Assembly (NCBI GenBank): GCA_963756715.1
Contig: CAVWOV010000017.1
Coordinates: 62,001-126,000 of the forward strand
Direction of reading: 5' to 3'
DNA: 64,000 nt
Origin: VAZQ01 sp963756715
GTDB taxonomy: Bacteria; Pseudomonadota; Alphaproteobacteria; Rhizobiales; Xanthobacteraceae
Made by a program: the position numbers and the translations under genes. The notes under the pieces were generated by a model that worked only from the letters and a program-made list of their open reading frames with translations, was not told the origin of the DNA and made no database searches. Positions 11,456 to 21,387 of this stretch are shown in pieces (within the stretch, counting starts at the first letter, position 1; every line of letters starts with the position of its first letter).

Positions 11456-12796
11456 ATGATCCCGGCCACCGGCAATGGTTTCGTTACCGCGCTGCGAGGG
11501 ACACTCACCTACTGCCTGGACGATCCCGTTCTCGGCGATCCGGCGAAAGCCTTCGTGCATGAGCCGGACGGGCTCATCATCTGCCGCGACGGGCTGATCG
11601 AAAGCGTCGGGCCTTACGCGACGCTCAAGGCGGATCTGCCGGTCGGCGTCGCAATCGCTGATTATTCCGGCTCGCTGATCGCCCCGGGTTTCATCGACAC
11701 GCATATCCACTACGTGCAAACCGGAATCATCGGCGCACAGGGTAAGCAACTGCTCGACTGGCTCAGCGACTACACCTTCATCGCCGAGCAGGCCTTCGCC
11801 GACGAAGCGGTCGCCCGCGACACCGCGCGCGTGTTCTGCGACGAACTCGTCCGCAACGGCACGACCACCGCGCTGGTGTTCTGCTCGGTGCATGCGGGAT
11901 CGGTCGATGCGCTGTTCGAGGAGGCGGAGCGGCGCAATCTACGTATCATCGCCGGCAAGGTGCTGATGGATCGCGAGGCGCCGCCGGCGCTGATGGACAC
12001 CGCGCGCTCCGGCTATGACCAATCGAAGGCGCTGATCGCCAAGTGGCATGGCCGCGGCCGCGCGCTCTACGCCATCACGCCGCGCTTTGCGGTCACCAGC
12101 ACGCCAGAGCAACTTGAACTGGCCGGCAGCCTGTGGCGCGAGCATCCCGAGGTGTTCGTGCAGACTCACATCGCCGAGAACCGCGCCGAGATCGCACGCG
12201 TGGCGGAGCTATTTCCGGAGCGGCGCGACTATCTCGATGTCTACGACCACTATGGCCTGACCGGCCGGCGCGCGGTGCTGGCGCACGGCGTGCATTTCGG
12301 CGAGAGCGAGTTTGCGCGCTGTCACGAAAGTGGCACGGCGGTGTCGCACTGTCCGACCTCGAACACGTTCCTGGGCAGCGGCTTGTTCGCGATGCGCGAG
12401 GCGCGCGATCCCCGCCGTCCGGTGCATGTCGGGCTCGGCACCGACATCGGCGGCGGCACGAGCTTCTCGCTGCTCACCACCATGGGCGAGGCTTATAAGG
12501 TCGCACAGCTTCGTGGCGGGCCAATCGATGCGGTCGAAGCTTTCTATCTTGCGACGCTCGGCGGCGCGCGTGCACTCGCGCTCGATGACCGCCTCGGCAC
12601 GCTCGCGCCTGGATATGAGGCCGACATGATCGTGCTCGATCCGCAGGCGACGCCGCTCATGGCGTTCCGCAATGCCCGCGCGCGCTCGATCGAAGAGACG
12701 CTCGCCGTACTGGCCACGATCGGCGACGATCGCGCGGTCCGCGCGACCTATGTGGCGGGCAGATTGGCCCATGCCCGCGCCGTGGTTGACCCCTGA
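11456..12796 (+). CDS. guaD: Guanine deaminase (amidohydrolase superfamily)
   Basis: Deaminates guanine to xanthine in purine breakdown. The 446-residue protein has the zinc-binding HxH in GFIDTHIHYVQTGIIGAQGK, the family segment QLLDWLSDYTFIAEQAF, a later His in VQTHIAENRAEI and in LAHGVHF, the SHCPTSNTFLGSGLF signature, and the zinc-ligand Asp in GLGTDIGGGTSFS. These are typical of GuaD. The chemistry is well supported; the exact substrate is by family resemblance. Its place after NIPSNAP and VOC genes suggests a small catabolic operon. Confidence 0.88.
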   Translation: MIPATGNGFVTALRGTLTYCLDDPVLGDPAKAFVHEPDGLIICRDGLIESVGPYATLKADLPVGVAIADYSGSLIAPGFIDTHIHYVQTGIIGAQGKQLLDWLSDYTFIAEQAFADEAVARDTARVFCDELVRNGTTTALVFCSVHAGSVDALFEEAERRNLRIIAGKVLMDREAPPALMDTARSGYDQSKALIAKWHGRGRALYAITPRFAVTSTPEQLELAGSLWREHPEVFVQTHIAENRAEIARVAELFPERRDYLDVYDHYGLTGRRAVLAHGVHFGESEFARCHESGTAVSHCPTSNTFLGSGLFAMREARDPRRPVHVGLGTDIGGGTSFSLLTTMGEAYKVAQLRGGPIDAVEAFYLATLGGARALALDDRLGTLAPGYEADMIVLDPQATPLMAFRNARARSIEETLAVLATIGDDRAVRATYVAGRLAHARAVVDP

Positions 12797-12822
12797 ATGC
12801 GCCCGGCGCAAGGTCGCGGGCC

Positions 12823-13671
12823 ATGAACATCGTCGTCGAACCAGTGCCCAATCCGGTCGTCGCCGTGGGAGAAGTGCGTTTCGGTAACGCGCTGCCGCTC
12901 ACGCTGATTGCGGGGCCGTGCGCGCTCGAAAGCCGCGAACACGCATTCGAAATGGCAACCGCGCTGAAGGAGATCACCGCCCGGGTCGGCATCGGATTTG
13001 TCTACAAGACCTCATTCGACAAGGCGAACCGCACCAGCGCAAAGAGCGCTCGCGGCGTCGGGCTCGAAGCCGCGCTGCCGATCTTCGCGGATATTCGCGA
13101 CCAGCTTGGAGTGCCGGTTCTCACCGACGTGCATGATGCGCTGCAATGTGTGCTTGCTGCCGAGGTTGTCGATGTGCTGCAAATTCCGGCGTTCCTCTGC
13201 CGGCAGACTGATCTGCTGATCGCGGCCGCGCAGACCGGCCGCGTCATCAACGTGAAGAAGGGGCAGTTCCTTGCGCCCTGGGATATGGGCAACGTCGTGG
13301 CCAAGATCACCGGCGCCGGCAACAGCAACGTGCTGGTGACAGAACGCGGCGCGTCGTTCGGCTACAACACGCTCGTGTCCGATATGCGCGCGCTGCCGAT
13401 CCTGGCGCGCACCACCGGCGCGCCGGTGATCTTCGATGCCACACATTCGGTGCAGCAGCCGGGCGGGCAGGGGAACTCCTCGGGTGGCGAGCGGGAATTC
13501 GTGCCGGTGCTGGCGCGCGCCGCGGTCGCGGTCGGTGTCGCTGGCGTCTTCATCGAGACTCATCAGGACCCCGACAGGGCGCCGTCCGACGGCCCGAACA
13601 TGGTGCCGCTCAAACAGATGGAGGGGCTGTTGCGCCGCTTGATCGAATTCGACCGGCTGGCCAAGAGCTGA
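12823..13671 (+). CDS. kdsA: 3-deoxy-8-phosphooctulonate synthase (KDO-8-phosphate synthase)
   Basis: Condenses arabinose 5-phosphate with phosphoenolpyruvate to make the KDO precursor for lipopolysaccharide. The 282-residue protein has LTLIAGPCALESREHAF, VYKTSFDKANRTS, VPVLTDVHDALQC, INVKKGQFLAPWDMGNV and IFDATHSVQQPGG, all family hallmarks. An uninterrupted frame, in contrast to its neighbours. The kdsA-eno-ftsB-pdh order downstream is the usual one in Rhizobiales, here separated by an MFS gene and queF. Confidence 0.95.
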   Translation: MNIVVEPVPNPVVAVGEVRFGNALPLTLIAGPCALESREHAFEMATALKEITARVGIGFVYKTSFDKANRTSAKSARGVGLEAALPIFADIRDQLGVPVLTDVHDALQCVLAAEVVDVLQIPAFLCRQTDLLIAAAQTGRVINVKKGQFLAPWDMGNVVAKITGAGNSNVLVTERGASFGYNTLVSDMRALPILARTTGAPVIFDATHSVQQPGGQGNSSGGEREFVPVLARAAVAVGVAGVFIETHQDPDRAPSDGPNMVPLKQMEGLLRRLIEFDRLAKS

Positions 13672-13743
13672 CGACCAGCGAGTATGCCGAGCTGAATTCA
13701 AGCGAGTCCCACCATCCCTCCGATCCTGAAAATCGTCGCCCTG

Positions 13744-14878
13744 GTGGTCTTCGCGCAGACCTTGTTTTCCCGCGCGGTCGATCCGGTCATCCCGCAGATC
13801 GCGGCTGACCTGAACGTCGACGTCAAGACCGTGGCATTGTTGTCGACGGCCTTTACGCTGCCCTATGCGCTGGTTCAGCCGGTGCTGGGTACGATTGCCG
13901 ATTTCTTCGGCAAGACCCGGCTCATGAATGTCAGTCTGCTGATCGTGTCGCTCGCTGGGTTGGTGTGCGCTTTTGCAACCAGCTTCGAACTGCTGCTGGC
14001 AATGCGGATCCTGGCCGGGCTTTTGGCGGGCGGCATCTTTCCAGTTGGCATGGCGTTGATCGGAGACCTCGTGCCGGTCGAGCAAGCGTCAGGTCGCCAT
14101 CGGCCGGCTGTTGGCCGTCGGGCTCACCGGAAACGTGCTGGGTGCGTCGTTCGCCGGCGCGATCGGCGATCTGTTCGGCTGGCGGGCGGTATTCGGCATA
14201 ATCTCGCTGTTCGGCTTGGTCGGAGCGATTGCGGCATTCTTCTTCTTTCGCGGCTTTGTCAGGCCCAAGCCCAAGCCGTTCAATCGCGCCACCGTGCTCG
14301 CGAATTTCCGCGGCATCTTTGCCGATCCACGCGCCAAGATCTGCTTCGGCTCGGTGTTCTTCGAGGCGATCTTTGTGCACGGACTGTTTCCCTTCGTCGC
14401 CCTGCTGCTGATCGCCAGCGGCCAGCCGAGCGCCGCGGTTGCGGGGCTGTTGATCGGCTGCTTTGCGCTTGGCGGTGTCGTTTATTCGCTGTCGGTTCCG
14501 TGGATCGTGGCCCGCGTCACCGAGCCGCGCCTGATGATCCTGGGGGGAACCTTCGCCGCCACCGGGCTCGTGCTGATTGCGCTGCAATTCTCGTGGGTGA
14601 CGCAGATCGGGATCTTCGCACTGTTTGGATTCGGCTTTTACCTGCTGCACAGTTGCATCCAGGTCCACGTCACCGACCTCTCGCAGACCGCCCGCGGCGC
14701 CGCGATGTCGCTGCACTCGACGTTCTTCTTCATGGGCCAGGCCATCGGACCGGTGGTCTACGGCTATGGCTTCTCCCACGGCGGCATGAAGCCGACCATG
14801 TTCGTCGGGGCGGCGGTTCTCGTGACGGTCGGGCTGGTCTGCTCGCGCCTGCTTCGCCACCGCGGCGGGTCGAATTAG
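13744..14878 (+). CDS. MFS transporter (one frameshift, start uncertain)
   Basis: Major facilitator superfamily permease with about 12 helices. FTLPYALVQPVLGTIADFFGKTR contains the loop 2-3 motif, followed by LLAMRILAGLLAGGIFPVGMAL. After one extra base near 14089 the frame continues as QVAIGRLLAVGLTGNVLGASF and GDLFGWRAVFGI and runs to LLRHRGGSN. The C-terminal half includes TARGAAMSLHSTFFFMGQA. The GTG at 13744 cuts into the first helix; in-frame codons continue upstream to 13696, just after a TGA, without an ATG, so another indel or a rare start is likely. The motif set resembles drug or sugar efflux permeases; the substrate is unknown. Confidence 0.8.
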
Positions 14879-14894
14879 ACTTGGTGCGTTGCCG

Positions 14895-15347
14895 TCAACC
14901 GCGGCCGCGATAGGGCGCGACGCCCTGGTCGGGCAGCCAGACGCCCGCCGGCAGCCGTCCGGTCTGCCAGAATACGTCGATCGGCATGCCGCCGCGCGGA
15001 TACCAGTAGCCGCCGATGCGCAGCCATCTCGGCTTGAGCAGCGCGGCGAGCCGCTTGCCGATCTTGAGCGTGCAGTCCTCGTGGAAGCCGCCGACGCTGC
15101 GGAAGCTCGCGAGATAGAGCTTCAGCGACTTCGATTCGACCAGCCACTTTCCTGGCACATAGTCGATCACGAGATGCGCGAAATCGGGCTGTCCGGTGAT
15201 CGGGCAGAGCGTGGTGAATTCCGGCGCGGTGAAGCGCGCCACGTAGTTGGTGTCCGCATGGGGATTGGCGACCCGGTCGAGCACAGCCTCCTCGGGCGAG
15301 GCGGGCAGGCGGGAGAGCTTGCCGAGATGATGCAGGGATTTGGCCAT
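14895..15347 (-). CDS. queF: NADPH-dependent 7-cyano-7-deazaguanine (preQ0) reductase
   Basis: Reduces preQ0 to preQ1 in queuosine synthesis for tRNA. The 150-residue unimodular form contains FTTLCPITGQPDFAHLVIDY with the catalytic Cys, the QueF motif ESKSLKLYLASFR, and HEDCTLKI. ATG 15347 (MAKSLHHLGKL) is preferred over an upstream in-frame ATG at 15416 because the latter adds a non-conserved stretch. It lies convergent with the MFS gene; the two stops are 16 bases apart. Confidence 0.92.
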   Translation of the reverse strand: MAKSLHHLGKLSRLPASPEEAVLDRVANPHADTNYVARFTAPEFTTLCPITGQPDFAHLVIDYVPGKWLVESKSLKLYLASFRSVGGFHEDCTLKIGKRLAALLKPRWLRIGGYWYPRGGMPIDVFWQTGRLPAGVWLPDQGVAPYRGRG

Positions 15348-15450
15348 TCTCAATACCATCTGCCCCGGCCGCCCGCCAATCGCAAGGGTGCACAGACGGG
15401 GGCATGACAAGGCCATCCCGGATCAGGTAGAAGCCCGGCCAATGCCGGAC

Positions 15451-15495
15451 GCATGATCCCGAAAAATCGGGACCGGTTTTCGGACAAGATCATGC
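15451..15495. repeat. Palindromic intergenic repeat, GCATGATC type
   Basis: Outer arms GCATGATC and GATCATGC, and inner arms CCGAAAA and TTTTCGG, make a 45-base imperfect palindrome 18 bases upstream of the eno start. From general knowledge, sequences of this kind recur in Bradyrhizobium-type genomes. It may form a hairpin in the eno leader, but I see no evidence for a specific function. Confidence 0.7.
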
Positions 15496-15513
15496 GCAAA
15501 CCAGTGAGCCTTC

Positions 15514-16794
15514 ATGACTGCCATCGTCGATATCATCGGCCGCGAGATTCTTGACAGCCGCGGCAACCCGACCGTCGAGGTCGATGTCATCCTCGAAGAC
15601 GGTTCGCGCGGCCGCGCCGCCGTGCCATCGGGCGCCTCGACCGGGGCGCACGAGGCGGTCGAATTGCGCGACGGCGGCCAGCGCTACCTCGGCAAGGGCG
15701 TCGGCAAGGCGGTCGATGCGGTCAACGGCGAGATATTCGATGCGATCGGCGGCATGGACGCCGAGGCGCAGGTCAAGATCGACGAGACGATGATCGCGCT
15801 CGACGGCACCCCCAACAAGGCCCGCCTCGGCGCCAACGCCATTCTGGGCGTCTCGCTCGCCGCCGCCAAAGCCGCCGCAATCGCGCACGAGGCTCCACTC
15901 TATCGTTATGTCGGCGGAACCGCCGCGCGCCTTCTGCCGGTGCCGATGATGAACATCGTCAACGGCGGCGTGCATGCCGACAACCCGATCGACTTCCAGG
16001 AATTCATGATCATGCCGGTCGGCGCTCCCTCGTTCGCCGAGGGGCTGCGCATGGGTTCGGAAATTTTCCATACGCTGCGGTCGTCGCTCAAGCAGGCCGG
16101 TCACAACACCAACGTGGGCGACGAAGGCGGCTTCGCGCCCAACCTGCCGTCAGCCAGCGCCGCGCTCGATTTCGTCATGCAGGCGGTGGAGAAGGCCGGC
16201 TACGCGGCTGGTAAGGATGTGATGCTCGCGCTCGATTGCGCCGCGACCGAGTTCTTCCACGACGGCGCCTACCGCTACGAGGGCGAAGGCACGACCCGTT
16301 CCAGGAAAGAGCAGGTGGATTACCTCGCTCAACTCGTTGCGCGCTATCCGATCGTGTCGATCGAGGACGGCATGGCCGAAGACGATTGGGAGGGCTGGAA
16401 GCTCCTGACCGACGCCATCGGCTGCAAATGCCAACTCGTCGGCGACGACCTGTTCGTCACCAACGTGACGCGGCTCTCCGAAGGCATCAAGAAGGGCATC
16501 GCCAATTCGATCCTGATCAAGGTCAACCAGATCGGCACGCTGACCGAAACGCTGGCCGCCGTCGAAATGGCGCACAAGGCCGGCTATACGGCAGTGATGT
16601 CGCATCGTTCCGGCGAGACCGAGGATTCAACCATCGCCGATCTCGCGGTCGCGACCAATTGCGGGCAGATCAAGACCGGCTCGCTGGCGCGTTCCGACCG
16701 CACCGCCAAGTACAACCAACTGCTGCGCATCGAGCAGGAACTCGGCGCCCAGGCGCAATATGCCGGCCGTGCGGCGCTCAAGACGTTGCGGTGA
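15514..16794 (+). CDS. eno: Enolase
   Basis: Converts 2-phosphoglycerate to phosphoenolpyruvate. The 426-residue frame is intact: GREILDSRGNPTVEVDV, VPSGASTGAHEAVELRDG, the catalytic-region VGDEGGFAPN, SIEDGMAEDDWEGWK, and the signature ILIKVNQIGTLTET followed by MSHRSGETEDSTIADLAV. ATG 15514 matches the usual enolase N-terminus. Confidence 0.97.
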   Translation: MTAIVDIIGREILDSRGNPTVEVDVILEDGSRGRAAVPSGASTGAHEAVELRDGGQRYLGKGVGKAVDAVNGEIFDAIGGMDAEAQVKIDETMIALDGTPNKARLGANAILGVSLAAAKAAAIAHEAPLYRYVGGTAARLLPVPMMNIVNGGVHADNPIDFQEFMIMPVGAPSFAEGLRMGSEIFHTLRSSLKQAGHNTNVGDEGGFAPNLPSASAALDFVMQAVEKAGYAAGKDVMLALDCAATEFFHDGAYRYEGEGTTRSRKEQVDYLAQLVARYPIVSIEDGMAEDDWEGWKLLTDAIGCKCQLVGDDLFVTNVTRLSEGIKKGIANSILIKVNQIGTLTETLAAVEMAHKAGYTAVMSHRSGETEDSTIADLAVATNCGQIKTGSLARSDRTAKYNQLLRIEQELGAQAQYAGRAALKTLR

Positions 16795-16866
16795 GCGCTC
16801 GATACCGCACGGGCTTCCGGCTATACTGAAATTGTAATTTGGAACGAAGACAAACTGGATCGAACA

Positions 16867-17700
16867 ATGACCGATTCAATCGACTTGGTTCAGGCGGAAC
16901 AGAGAATCGCCCCCCAGGGCGCGCTCGACAAGGTGACGCGAAACCTGAGTGAGTTCGTCGCCGCGTCGGTCGATGCCGCGCGCGTCAGCGAGCAACCGTT
17001 CTATCACCTGGTGCTCGACCGGATATTTCCCGATGACGTCTATGCCGCGATGCTGCGTGCCATGCCGGAGATCTCCGACTATCGGCCGATGCACGGCCGT
17101 GCCAAGGGGCACGATCTCGCCGACGGCACCCATACGCGGGTCAAGATCGACCTGTTCCCCGAATACATCCGCCACCTGCCGCCGGCGAAACGCGCGGTCT
17201 GGGACTTCGTCGGCCGCGCGCTCTGCTCGGAGGAGTTGAAGCAAGCGTTCGTGCGCATGCTGGCGCCCGGCCTCAAGCGCCGGTTCGGCGACGACTTCGC
17301 CAAGGTCGGCATGTACCCGATCCCGATTCTGACGCGCGACATTCCGGGCTATCTGATCACGCCGCACACCGACACGCGCTGGAAGGGCATCACGGTGCAG
17401 CTTTACCTGCCGGGCGACAATGCGACCAGCCACATCGGCACCATCTTCCACGACCGGCTGCCGGACGGCAGCATGCCGAAGCACACCCAGATGAAGTTCT
17501 CGCCCAATACCGGCTACGCCTTCGCGGTCGGCGACAACACCTGGCATTCGGCCGACCGGATCGGCCCGGAAGTGAAGACGCGCGATTCGATCCTGCTCAC
17601 GTATTTCGTCGACCAGGGGCCGCTGCGCGTCCTGCGCAACCGCGGCAAGCGCGCGATCAACTTCGTGCTCAACGAATACCGCTCCAAGGTCGGCGGCTGA
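16867..17700 (+). CDS. 2-oxoglutarate/Fe(II)-dependent oxygenase-like protein
   Basis: A 277-residue protein with a double-stranded beta-helix oxygenase pattern: the HxD iron ligands in ITPHTDTRWKGITVQLYLP, a distal His in GDNTWHSADRIG, and an Arg in KTRDSILLTYF placed where 2-oxoglutarate is bound. The N-terminal half (PFYHLVLDRIFPDDVYAAML) resembles prolyl-4-hydroxylase-like proteins of polysaccharide and antibiotic loci. The substrate is unknown. It interrupts the usual eno-ftsB adjacency and is preceded by a relatively AT-rich stretch that may be its own promoter, so it may be a later insertion. Confidence 0.75.
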   Translation: MTDSIDLVQAEQRIAPQGALDKVTRNLSEFVAASVDAARVSEQPFYHLVLDRIFPDDVYAAMLRAMPEISDYRPMHGRAKGHDLADGTHTRVKIDLFPEYIRHLPPAKRAVWDFVGRALCSEELKQAFVRMLAPGLKRRFGDDFAKVGMYPIPILTRDIPGYLITPHTDTRWKGITVQLYLPGDNATSHIGTIFHDRLPDGSMPKHTQMKFSPNTGYAFAVGDNTWHSADRIGPEVKTRDSILLTYFVDQGPLRVLRNRGKRAINFVLNEYRSKVGG

Positions 17701-17770
17701 CACCGTAGAGACGGCACGCCCGCCTGAGTCCATTAAAGCTGCCTTAACGCCGGCGCGGCATCTTCGCGGG

Positions 17771-18085
17771 ATGGTCACCCGCAAATGGCTTCGCACCGTT
17801 CTCAACGCGCTCGCGCTCTATACGATCGCCGGGCTGGTGATCGGCTATTTCGGCGTGAACGCCTACACCGGCAGCCGCGGCCTCAAGGCGCGTCAGGACC
17901 TCGATCAGCAGATCGCCCAATTGAGCGGCGATCTTGCGACGCTCAAGGCAGAGCACGCCACCTGGGAGCGCCGGGTGTCGCTGCTGCGGTCGGACAGCAT
18001 CGATCCCGACATGCTCGACGAACGCGCCCGCGCAATGCTCGACTACGCCGATCCCCGCGAACTGACGTTCCCGCTCAAGCCCTGA
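17771..18085 (+). CDS. ftsB: Septum formation initiator FtsB/DivIC family protein
   Basis: Small bitopic division protein that with FtsL and FtsQ helps activate septal peptidoglycan synthesis. It has 104 residues: a basic start (MVTRKWLRT), one membrane helix (ALALYTIAGLVIGYFGVNAYT) and a periplasmic coiled coil (LKARQDLDQQIAQLSGDLAT and following), ending with the family-like LDERARAMLDYADPREL. It lies upstream of pdhA as in other Rhizobiales. Confidence 0.87.
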   Translation: MVTRKWLRTVLNALALYTIAGLVIGYFGVNAYTGSRGLKARQDLDQQIAQLSGDLATLKAEHATWERRVSLLRSDSIDPDMLDERARAMLDYADPRELTFPLKP

Positions 18086-18252
18086 TCTCCAGTCCTGCCG
18101 GGCGTGCCATCCGGAAGGTTTGGAAAACCTCCTCCGAGCGCCCATATCCGGTTGCATGCGGCCGTCCCTGTGCTTTCGTCGCCCGGAGATTTCGGCTATT
18201 GGGGACGGAGCGGTGCGTCCGCCGCTAGGATTTCCACCACCCGAGGAGAGAA

Positions 18253-19297
18253 ATGGCCGTCGCTAGCAACAAAACAGCGGCGCCGCCTGCCCGCCGGGCA
18301 GCCGCGGAACCTGCGCCGGACGCCCCGGCCGTGCCGGAGTTCAGCAAGGAGCAGGAACTCCAGGCCTATCGCGATATGCTGCTCATCCGCCGGTTCGAAG
18401 AAAAAGCCGGTCAGATGTACGGAATGGGCCTGATCGGGGGCTTTTGCCACCTCTATATCGGCCAGGAGGCCGTGGTGGTCGGCATGCAGATGGCGACCAA
18501 GGAGGGCGATGCGGTCATCACCGGCTACCGTGACCACGGCCACATGCTGGCGTGCGGCATGGACCCGAAGGGCGTGATGGCGGAACTGACTGGCCGGCGG
18601 GGCGGGTATTCCAAGGGCAAGGGCGGCTCGATGCACATGTTCTCGGTGGAGAAGGGGTTCTTCGGCGGTCACGGCATTGTCGCCGCCCAGGTCCCCCTCG
18701 GCACCGGCCTCGCGTTCGCCGCCAAGTACCGCGGGACGGACCATGTCTCGCTGACCTATTTCGGCGACGGCGCCACCAATCAGGGGCAGGTTTACGAGAG
18801 CTTCAACATGGCCGAGCTGTGGAAGCTGCCGGTGGTCTATGTGATCGAGAACAACCAGTACGGGATGGGAACGTCAGTCGCGCGCGCGTCCGTCCAACAC
18901 AAACCTGTCGAAGCGTGGCGCCGCGCACGGGGTGCCGGGCGAGCAGGTCGACGGCATGGATGTGCGCGCCGTCAAGGCCGCGGCTGAGCGCGCGGTGGAA
19001 TGGTGCCGAGGCGGCAACGGCCCGATCATTCTGGAGATGCTGACCTACCGCTACCGCGGCCATTCCATGTCGGACCCGGCGAAGTACCGGCCGAAGGAGG
19101 AAGTCGACAAGGTACGCACCGAGCACGATCCGATCGAACAGGTGCGCAGCCGCCTCTTGAAAAAGGGCTTTGCGAATGAAGAGGCGTTGAAGAAGATCGA
19201 TGCCCAGGTGCGCGCCACCGTCAACGAGGCATCGGAATTCGCGATCAACGACGCCGAGCCCGATCCGGCCGAGCTCTTCACCGACGTCTATCGTTGA
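18253..19297 (+). CDS. pdhA: Pyruvate dehydrogenase E1 component, alpha subunit (one frameshift)
   Basis: E1 alpha with PdhB decarboxylates pyruvate using thiamine diphosphate and transfers acetyl to lipoyl groups. The start follows GAGGAGAG. Residues include LLIRRFEEKAGQMYGMGLI, GGSMHMFSVEKGFFGGHGIV and the thiamine-diphosphate motif from GDGATNQGQVYES to VIENNQYGMGTS. One extra base near 18892 breaks the frame; removing it gives ARASSNTNLSKRGAAHGVPG, and the rest (TYRYRGHSMSDPAKYR, with the phosphorylation-loop-type Ser region) follows to TDVYR. About 347 residues. A short Ala/Pro-rich N-terminal extension is normal in alphaproteobacteria. Confidence 0.93.
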
Positions 19298-19301
19298 GCC
19301 G

Positions 19302-19595
19302 ATGAGCCTGTTCGCCGCCATCGTAGCAGGTCTGGCGCTTGCGGGAGCAATCGCAAGCTGGATCGTGGGCGCATGGTTCTATGCGGCGACGTTGCGGACG
19401 ATTGCGGGCGAGCCAGAGCACCGCGTGGGTTGGCTCGCAGTCGTCGGCTGGCCGTTCGCGCTCAAGCGGCTGAAGGGCGCCGCCTCCGCACATGCCGCCA
19501 ACGTCAACAAGGCGCTGGTTGCGTTCCTGACCTGCCTGACGGTCGCCGCCGCGGCGACATCGATCGCAACCAATCTCGCGCGCATTTCCCGCTAA
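19302..19595 (+). CDS. Small two-helix membrane protein inside the pdh operon
   Basis: A 97-residue protein starting 4 bases after the pdhA stop: helix 1 MSLFAAIVAGLALAGAIASW extended by IVGAWFYAATL, a charged loop (RTIAGEPEHRVGWLAVVGWP), and helix 2 ALVAFLTCLTVAAAATSIAT. I do not recognise a named family. Tight packing between pdhA and pdhB shows it is co-transcribed. Its position suggests a role linked to the dehydrogenase or simple read-through expression; nothing in the sequence decides. Confidence 0.7.
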   Translation: MSLFAAIVAGLALAGAIASWIVGAWFYAATLRTIAGEPEHRVGWLAVVGWPFALKRLKGAASAHAANVNKALVAFLTCLTVAAAATSIATNLARISR

Positions 19596-19618
19596 GCCGC
19601 CAACGGATAACCGCGTCC

Positions 19619-21066
<1,448 letters not shown>

Positions 21067-21070
<4 letters not shown>

Positions 21071-21369
21071 TTGCGATGGCTTCCCCCTATCAGGCGCTTT
21101 CCGTGCCACCGACCGCGCTGGAGCACGGCGGCGTGGAGGTGTTGCGCGCCGCGATCGTAGACGGCGGCCTGCACGTGTCGCTCGTGCGCGCCTTCGACGA
21201 CCCGCAGGCCTGGGGCATGCTGATCGCCGACGTGGCGCGCCATGCTGCGCGTATCTTCGCCACCGAGACCAAGCTCAGCGAAGACGAAGCGCTTGAGCTG
21301 ATCCGGTCGATGTTCGATGCCGAGATGGATGCGCCCACCAACCCAGGCGCAACCAGCGCGATCAGTTAG
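21067..21369 (+). CDS. DUF5076 family protein
   Basis: A roughly 97-100 residue protein between pdhB and pdhC. GTG 21067 overlaps the pdhB stop (GTGA); ATG 21076 (MASPYQALSVPP) is an equally good start. Conserved-looking blocks are EVLRAAIVDGGLHVSLVRAF, WGMLIADVARHAARIFATET and DEALELIRSMFDAEM. I place it in DUF5076 from its sequence pattern and its known habit of lying in alphaproteobacterial pdh operons. No function is known. Confidence 0.75.
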
Positions 21370-21387
21370 ACCAAACGCGAGCCCACC

